DNA of 64,000 bases from Hymenobacter sp. YC55 (lineage in GTDB: Bacteria > Bacteroidota > Bacteroidia > Cytophagales > Hymenobacteraceae). The notes beneath the pieces were generated by a model. That model saw only the letters and a list, made by a program, of their open reading frames with translations, was not told where the DNA came from and ran no database searches. How positions within the stretch are numbered: position 1 is the first letter of the stretch; the number at the start of each line of letters is the position of its first letter. The DNA is taken from NCBI RefSeq assembly GCF_029433095.1, contig NZ_JARNTX010000002.1, positions 682,001-746,000 on the forward strand. The letters are read 5' to 3'. A program made the position numbers and the translations under genes. This document shows, one piece after another, positions 58,844-64,000 of this stretch.

Positions 58844-60665
58844 ACAGTTTCTTGTCTTTGATCTTGCGGTCAATCAGCTCTGAGGTCCCGCCGGTTTTCT
58901 TGGCGCGTAGCCATTCTGCGTGTGCTTTGTCTTTCTCACCGAGCTGATAGAGCACGTCGCCGTAGTGCTCGATTACGGTGCCATCCTTACTGGTTTGCAA
59001 AGCTTTTTCCAGACTTTGCCGGGCTCCCGCGTAATCTTTTTGCTTGTAAAGCACCCAGGCGTAAGTGTCGAGGTAGGTGTCGTTTTCGGGGAATTGCTTT
59101 ACTAGTTTACCCGCCATTTCTTTGGCCCGGTCCAGCTTCTCACCCCTTATGGAAAGAAAGTAGCTATAGTTGTTGAGGGCCTGGGCGTTGTTGGCATCGA
59201 ACGTCAGCGCCGCCTCGTAGGCAGCATCCGACTTCTTGTAGTCTTTCAGTTCGTGGTAGGCATCGCCAAGCTGGGTATCGAACTGGGCCAGCAACTCGGG
59301 GTTGTCGGTGGCTAGCTTGCGGCCGTACTCCAGCGATTTTACACCTTTGGTAGGCTGCTTTTTCAGCATGTAGCCTACGCCGTTGTAGAACCAAAGCGGG
59401 GCTTGATTGGGAAACAGCTCCAGTGCCCGTTCCGAGTGAGTAAGCAAAGAGTCTGTTTGGTTGAGTTCGGCATCAATGAGCACCACCTGCTGCCAAATCT
59501 GGTAGCGAGTGTTATCGTATTTGATAGCCTTTAAGTAATTGTCCCGAGCGTCTTTTTTGTGGTTTGTGAGCGTCTGAATGTCGCCAGCCACGGAATAAGC
59601 TTTGGCGTCTTTCGGATGCACCCGGATGGTAATGGCCGCCAAGTCCAACGCAGTTTGCTCTAGCTTGGGGTTGGGCAATTGCTTGATGAAATCCACCAGT
59701 ACCCGCACTTTGTCGTCGATGTCGAGGCCTGGGCTTTCAAAGGCGAGCTTGATTTGCTTTTCCGACTCCGCCGCATTGCCTTGCTGGCGGTACACGTCGG
59801 CCATAATCATATGCGCCTGCGGATTTTCGGGGTCGGTGCGTAGTGCCTGTTCGGCCACGCGAATAGCATCGGGCAGGCGGTTGTTGGCGGCATACATTTC
59901 GGCCTGCGCCAGCACGTAGCGAATTTCGTCGGGGTTGGCTTTAATCAGGACTTCGCCTTCCTGTAGAGCCTTATCTAGGTTGTTCTGCTTGAGATAGATC
60001 TGCTGCTTCTTGAATGACACCTCATCAAGCGCACCAAATTGTTTTTCGGCTCGCTCTAGCGTTGCCAAGGCGTCGGTTAGCTTGCCCTGCGCCAAATACA
60101 AGTCGGCCAAGTTGAAGAGATAGTACCCAGAGTCGGGCACGTCTTGTATCAGCTGGGCGTATACTTTGGTGGCTTGATCGTACTGCTTCTGCGAAGCATA
60201 AATCTGGGCCAGTAGCAAATAATAGTAAGCGTTCTTGGGGTCGAGCTTTACGGCTGCCTGCGCAAAATTGGTGGCGTCCTTGAGGTTGCCGCTGAGCAGG
60301 TTCGTTTCTGCTATTTTGTAGCTAATGGCAGCATTAGCCGGGTTCAGCGCATACGCTTTCAGCAGCCGCTCCAGTGCCTTATTATAGTCTTCAAGCAGCA
60401 CGTATTTTACGCCGTCCACGAAGAACGACTCGCTCATGCCCCTGTCGCGGTCAGACAATTGGCGCTGTTGGCTGGCCTCTTCTAACTCCGCACGGCGAGC
60501 CAGCTCTTTCCGCTCTTTGCGGCTGAGCTTACCAGGTTTGCCAGGCTTAGATTCCCGCACCTTATCGGCGGGAGCAGGGGCAGCCGGTCGCTGCTGAGCT
60601 TGGCCCGGCTCGGCCAGCAACAACAAGCTCAGAGCCAGTGATAAAGAAATAAAAACGCTACGCAT
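58836..60665 (-). CDS. Large exported TPR-repeat protein
   Basis: A 609-residue protein from the ATG at 60665 (MRSVFISLSLALSLLLLAEPGQA, signal peptide); the upstream frame to 60830 translates intergenic repeat DNA. After a Lys/Glu-rich linker (KPGKPGKLSRKERKELARRAEL), about a dozen TPR units fill residues 80-600, such as VKLDPKNAYYYLLLAQIYASQKQYDQATKVYAQL and ALTFDANNAQALNNYSYFLSIRGEKLDRAKEM. TPR arrays act as scaffolds. It lies in a conserved-looking envelope cluster upstream of the DUF4292 lipoprotein and overlaps it by 8 bases, pointing to a joint envelope role. Confidence 0.9.
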   Translation of the reverse strand: MRSVFISLSLALSLLLLAEPGQAQQRPAAPAPADKVRESKPGKPGKLSRKERKELARRAELEEASQQRQLSDRDRGMSESFFVDGVKYVLLEDYNKALERLLKAYALNPANAAISYKIAETNLLSGNLKDATNFAQAAVKLDPKNAYYYLLLAQIYASQKQYDQATKVYAQLIQDVPDSGYYLFNLADLYLAQGKLTDALATLERAEKQFGALDEVSFKKQQIYLKQNNLDKALQEGEVLIKANPDEIRYVLAQAEMYAANNRLPDAIRVAEQALRTDPENPQAHMIMADVYRQQGNAAESEKQIKLAFESPGLDIDDKVRVLVDFIKQLPNPKLEQTALDLAAITIRVHPKDAKAYSVAGDIQTLTNHKKDARDNYLKAIKYDNTRYQIWQQVVLIDAELNQTDSLLTHSERALELFPNQAPLWFYNGVGYMLKKQPTKGVKSLEYGRKLATDNPELLAQFDTQLGDAYHELKDYKKSDAAYEAALTFDANNAQALNNYSYFLSIRGEKLDRAKEMAGKLVKQFPENDTYLDTYAWVLYKQKDYAGARQSLEKALQTSKDGTVIEHYGDVLYQLGEKDKAHAEWLRAKKTGGTSELIDRKIKDKKLYE

Positions 60666-60772
60666 GAATGCAGGAGTGCGGGACAAGCCGCCGGTCAAGG
60701 AAAACAGAACGAGGTGAAGATACCCAAAACAATGGAGCCAGCCCCGCACCTCTGCGTAACGTATTGGCTGAG

Positions 60773-60855
60773 TGCTGAATTGTTGGATGGCTGCTTGTTG
60801 TTTGTTCTGATCTAAAACAAAACACCTCAACAGTTAGCCATCCAACAATTCAGCA
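60773..60855. repeat. Inverted repeat in the gap between nucleotidyltransferase and TPR genes
   Basis: Perfect 20-base arms (60773-60792 and 60836-60855, TGCTGAATTGTTGGATGGCT and its complement) around a 43-base loop. No T-run, so not a standard terminator; similar TTGAATTG-type words occur in the TerC/yajQ gap (11598-11699). It may be a small dispersed element or a hairpin that controls the TPR gene. Confidence 0.6.
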
Positions 60856-60861
60856 GTTGCC

Positions 60862-61872
60862 TCACACGCGCAACGTATTGTAGTCGCCCAAGCTCAGGTC
60901 TTGGGGGGTACTGGCCACGGTGGCAAAGTTGCCAATCATGGAATTGGTTACGTTGGCATGCAATACGGTTGCCGACTGCTGCACAATAGAATTGGACACC
61001 ACCGAGCTCCGAACGTTGCTTTGACTACCGAGAGATACGTGCGGTCCTACCACCGAATCGGTAATAACAACGCCCTCACCGATATAAACCGGCGGAATCA
61101 GCACAGAGTTTGTCACTTTCGCAGATTCAGCTACCAAAGGTTCGCCGCGCTCCTGCAAATATTCCAGGTACCGCTGGTTGGTGTAGACGGTGGCGTCTTT
61201 GTTGCCGCAGTCCAGCCATTCGGTTACGCGGCCAGGCACGAAGGTCGTGCCTTTGTTTTTCATGTTTTCGAGGGCATTGGTAAGCTGAAACTCGCCTTTG
61301 TCCTTGATGTCATTGTCGAGCAGATACTGGAGCTCCTGGCGCAGGTATTCGCCGTCTTGGAAGTAGTAGATGCCGATGATGGCGAGGTCGGAAACAAACT
61401 CGGTAGGCTTCTCTACGAAATCCGTAATCTGGCCTTGCTCATTGAGCTTCACTACGCCAAACGGCTTAGGGTCTTCTACTTTCTGCACCCAAATGGTACC
61501 GGGTACATTGGTGTCGAGCGTAAAGTCGGCTTTGAACAGGGTGTCGGCAAAAGCTACTACTACGGGACCAGTCAGTGCCGACTGTGCGCACAGAATGGCG
61601 TGCGCCGTACCCAGAGGCTCGTCTTGGTAATGAATGGTGCCCTGGGCGCCTACTGATTCCGCAATTTTTATCAGGCTTTTCTCTACTTCCGCCCCAAAGC
61701 GGCCAATAATGAAGGCCACTTCCTGCACCGGTTCACCGCACACTTTCGCAATATCTTCTACCAGACGCTGCACAATCGGTTTGCCCGCAACCGGAATAAG
61801 AGGTTTTGGAACAGTAAGCGTGTGGGGGCGCATGCGCTTGCCCATGCCGGCCATCGGGACGATGATTCTCAT
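60862..61872 (-). CDS. Sugar-phosphate nucleotidyltransferase with left-handed beta-helix
   Basis: A 336-residue NTP-transferase that makes an NDP-sugar, probably dTDP-glucose-like or UDP-sugar. The Rossmann-like N-terminal domain has the pyrophosphorylase signature MRIIVPMAGMGKRMRPHTLTVPKPLIPVAGKPI, DTLFKADF (Mg-binding Asp), and VTEWLDCGNKDA. The C-terminal part (about 245-336) has hexapeptide-repeat left-handed beta-helix sequence (SVLIPPVYIGEGVVITDSVVGPHVSLG). It feeds cell-surface polysaccharide synthesis, in keeping with the flippase two genes upstream. Confidence 0.92.
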   Translation of the reverse strand: MRIIVPMAGMGKRMRPHTLTVPKPLIPVAGKPIVQRLVEDIAKVCGEPVQEVAFIIGRFGAEVEKSLIKIAESVGAQGTIHYQDEPLGTAHAILCAQSALTGPVVVAFADTLFKADFTLDTNVPGTIWVQKVEDPKPFGVVKLNEQGQITDFVEKPTEFVSDLAIIGIYYFQDGEYLRQELQYLLDNDIKDKGEFQLTNALENMKNKGTTFVPGRVTEWLDCGNKDATVYTNQRYLEYLQERGEPLVAESAKVTNSVLIPPVYIGEGVVITDSVVGPHVSLGSQSNVRSSVVSNSIVQQSATVLHANVTNSMIGNFATVASTPQDLSLGDYNTLRV

Positions 61873-61982
61873 GTGTTGAATAGTTGAAAGGTTGGAGGGG
61901 AAGGATGACTTATTGAAGGGTGGTGAATGTCAAGGTAGGAATGGCACCAGCGAAAACCAGTTAGCTATACTATATACTACTG

Positions 61983-62417
61983 CTAACTCACGCCCGTGCT
62001 GCCATAACCGCCCGCACCGCGGGCAGTTTCGCTCAGGGCCTCGGTTGGCTGCCAAGCAATAGTTTCGTGGCGAGCTACTACTAGCTGCGCAATACGCTCC
62101 CCATCCTGGACCACAAACTCGGTGTCGGACAGATTAACCAATAGCACCTTCAATTCGCCACGATAATCAGCGTCGATGGTGCCTGGGCTATTCACGATAC
62201 CAATACCGTGCTTGTATGCCAAGCCGCTACGGGGCCGCACCTGCATCTCATAGCCAACTGGAATTTCCAGAAACAAGCCCGTTGGAATAAGGGCGCGTTG
62301 CAATGGCTTCAACGTAATGGGCTCCGGGAGGTTGGCCCTAACGTCGAGGCCCGCGGCGTGGGCCGTCTGGTACTCGGGCAAGGGGTGGCGGGAGCGGTTG
62401 ATAACAGGTATCTGCAT
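61983..62417 (-). CDS. dut: dUTP diphosphatase
   Basis: A 144-residue trimeric dUTPase that hydrolyses dUTP to dUMP and so limits uracil in DNA. From the ATG at 62417 (MQIPVINRSRHPLPEYQT) all five motifs are present: AHAAGLDVRANL (1), RPRSGLAYKHGI (2), NSPGTIDADYRGELKVLLVN (3), ERIAQLVV (4), and RGAGGYGSTG (5). The open frame runs on to 62579 but a TACCTTTG box sits 4 bases upstream of the 62417 ATG, supporting that start. It lies between the flippase and the nucleotidyltransferase. Confidence 0.95.
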   Translation of the reverse strand: MQIPVINRSRHPLPEYQTAHAAGLDVRANLPEPITLKPLQRALIPTGLFLEIPVGYEMQVRPRSGLAYKHGIGIVNSPGTIDADYRGELKVLLVNLSDTEFVVQDGERIAQLVVARHETIAWQPTEALSETARGAGGYGSTGVS

Positions 62418-62421
62418 GCGG

Positions 62422-62429
62422 CAAAGGTA
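62422..62429 (-). promoter_or_regulatory. -7 box TACCTTTG of dut
   Basis: Exact TAnnTTTG on the minus strand, 4 bases before the dut ATG, implying a leaderless transcript and a promoter between the flippase and dut. No good TTG at -33. Confidence 0.5.
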
Positions 62430-62547
62430 GTTTCTGGTTTCAATTATTCGGATCGCCAGTAATCCGGGGTGCATCACGAGTTGCCCACTGCTTTTCCGAA
62501 GATATTCAGCATTGATAACCAGCAACTCCCGATGCACACTCAGTGTC

Positions 62548-64000
62548 TTAGCGGGCCAGCAAGCGTTGGGGTTTCTCAACCAGCACTACCAAGCCCAGGA
62601 AGCCGGCGCACAGCACCAAGTGCCAGAGGTGACGTACCCAATAATTATCGAAAGAAACAAACCACCCCAGCGCCACCACCCCCGATGCTACCAGCAGCCA
62701 CATGAGTAGGCGACCTACCGGGTAAGGTACGGGAAAGTGCCGCTCGCCTAGCCACCAACAGATAGCTGCCATCATAAAGTAGCAAGCTAGCGTGGCCAGG
62801 GCGCAGCCCATGTAGCCTAGCACCGGAATCAGCAGGATGTTAAGCACGATGGTGAGTACGGCGCCGGCCCCGCCAATGTACGTGCCGTAGTAGGTTTTGT
62901 CGGTGAGCTTAAACCACACCGACAGGTTCCAGTACACGCCCAGAAACAAGTTGGCGAGCAGCAGCACGGGCACCACAGCTATGCCCTCGCGGTACTCGGC
63001 GCTGCGCAGAAACTGCTTGGCGAAGTCTTCGAGGTTGACGCTGATGAAGACGAAAATAAAAGCGCAGCAGAGCGTGAACCACTTCAACACCATGGCAAAC
63101 GTAGCCGGGGAGTTCTTTTCGGTACTCTGCGAGAAAAAGAACGGCTCGGCAGAGTATCGGAAGGCCTGGATAACGAGGCTCATGAAAATGCTCAACTTGT
63201 AGCAAGCGCCGTAGATGCCCGCCACAGTTTCGCTGCTCTTGCCCGGATAAAAGCCTTCTGGTAGCCAGGCCGGCAGCAAGATCCGGTCGAGCGTTTCGTT
63301 TACCATGCCAGCCAGTCCCATCAACATAATAGGATAGGCATACACCAGCATCGGCCGGATGCTTGCCACATCAATATGAAAGCGGAAGGTGGCCAACTCG
63401 CGCGCCAAGAGCAGCAGCGTGAAAGCACTAGCGGCCAGGTTCGACAAGAATACGTAGCCCACCCCGATACTAGGATCATAAACGCGCGCTATCAGGGGCT
63501 GAAGCACCGTCAGGTACTTACCCGTCATAATATCAGGGCACACAATGATAAAGAACAGGTTCAGCGCCACGTTCAGCACAATGTTGGCCATGCGGATAGC
63601 CGCAAACTTTCGGGCCTTGTTCTCTAACCGCAGCCGCGCAAATGGAATAGCTGCTACTGCATCAAGACCCAGAATAAGTGCTAGCCAAACCGCATACCGC
63701 TCCTGTCCTGACGACAACTTGAGCAGCCGCAGCAAGGTGCCTGCCTGCCACGCCAGTACCCCCGAAAACACAACGCTGCTCACGATCAGCAAGCTGAGCA
63801 CCCGGTTGTATAGCAATTGTCGGTCGGTACCAGGCCGCGAGGCAAAGCGGAAAAAGGTGGTTTCGAGCCCGTACGTGAAGAGCACATTCAGAAACGAAAC
63901 GCAGGCATACAGGGCCGTGACAATGCCGTACTCGGCCGCGGCGAACCGCCCAGTGTACACTGGCACCAGCAAGTAAGTCAGCACGCGCCCTACAATGCTG
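62548..64000 (-). CDS. Polysaccharide flippase (Wzx/MATE-like), partial at the window edge
   Basis: Lipid-linked oligosaccharide flippase; 483 residues visible, the start lies beyond the right edge (the frame stays open to 64000, reading SIVGRVLTYLLVPVYTG, which is internal family sequence). About 12-13 membrane helices; LLVPVYTGRFAAAEYGIVTALYACVSFLNVLFTYGLETTFFRFA is the typical N-terminal signature. It probably exports O-antigen-like or capsular repeat units, together with the nucleotidyltransferase. Some 130 bases separate its stop from the dut start. Confidence 0.92.
   Translation of the reverse strand, partial: SIVGRVLTYLLVPVYTGRFAAAEYGIVTALYACVSFLNVLFTYGLETTFFRFASRPGTDRQLLYNRVLSLLIVSSVVFSGVLAWQAGTLLRLLKLSSGQERYAVWLALILGLDAVAAIPFARLRLENKARKFAAIRMANIVLNVALNLFFIIVCPDIMTGKYLTVLQPLIARVYDPSIGVGYVFLSNLAASAFTLLLLARELATFRFHIDVASIRPMLVYAYPIMLMGLAGMVNETLDRILLPAWLPEGFYPGKSSETVAGIYGACYKLSIFMSLVIQAFRYSAEPFFFSQSTEKNSPATFAMVLKWFTLCCAFIFVFISVNLEDFAKQFLRSAEYREGIAVVPVLLLANLFLGVYWNLSVWFKLTDKTYYGTYIGGAGAVLTIVLNILLIPVLGYMGCALATLACYFMMAAICWWLGERHFPVPYPVGRLLMWLLVASGVVALGWFVSFDNYWVRHLWHLVLCAGFLGLVVLVEKPQRLLAR

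Overview
The window looks like chromosomal DNA from a Hymenobacter-like member of the Bacteroidota (Cytophagales). The evidence is: moderately GC-rich coding DNA; lineage-typical families (LytTR regulators, DUF4292, DUF4136, a TonB plug protein, a large TPR lipoprotein-cluster protein, a sphingolipid-desaturase-like enzyme, a phytase-like lipoprotein); few visible Shine-Dalgarno sites; and Bacteroidota-type promoters (TTG, 18-20 bases, then TAnnTTTG) in front of both tRNA genes and several other genes. Genus assignment is an inference from family content. No phage, integrase, transposase gene, CRISPR array or recognisable defence island is visible. This is mainly ordinary chromosome with small accessory genes.

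Layout. 1-5100: a multi-PAS hybrid histidine kinase tail-to-tail with a LytTR response regulator, then an HTH/alkyltransferase fusion. 5200-5500: tRNA-Leu and tRNA-Gly, each with its own promoter and terminator. 5700-9200: mutS divergent from a SpoU-type RNA methyltransferase, with a REPIN-like palindromic repeat between them. 9500-17200: a J-domain membrane protein pair, TerC, YajQ, small enzymes, an NYN nuclease/cold-shock fusion, a YdjM-like membrane protein, and two long AT-rich gene-free gaps. 17400-21800: mfd and a MORN/TonB protein. 22000-31000: mostly secreted or membrane enzymes (frameshifted GNAT, phytase-like lipoprotein, hydrolase, amidohydrolase, subtilase). 31000-38800: small unknowns, a single-domain response regulator and a CheB-type methylesterase with a (TATACC)7 tract just upstream, a GlxA-type regulator, VOC and RibD-like enzymes, fasciclin, and an orphan ABC ATPase. 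39000-48700: lipoproteins, HAD phosphatase, a second REPIN, a barrel-less TonB plug protein, aldo/keto reductase, zinc peptidase, YciF-like ferritin fold, HslJ-like lipoprotein. 48700-55000: DsbA-like protein, desaturase, and a compact tatA-tatA-gatA-lytic transglycosylase operon. 55400-64000: a GAF-LytTR regulator and a minus-strand envelope cluster (flippase, dut, sugar nucleotidyltransferase, TPR protein, DUF4292 lipoprotein, EnvC-like M23 protein) in which the last three genes overlap.

How it fits together. The clearest functional blocks are the envelope cluster at the right end, the Tat/GatA/MltD operon, and two small signalling groups (kinase plus LytTR; receiver plus CheB). No unmistakably new multi-gene system was found. 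The most unusual signals are regulatory or structural DNA: two REPIN-like elements, the hexanucleotide tract upstream of the CheB gene, promoter boxes that imply leaderless transcripts, and a hairpin leader ahead of the aldo/keto reductase.
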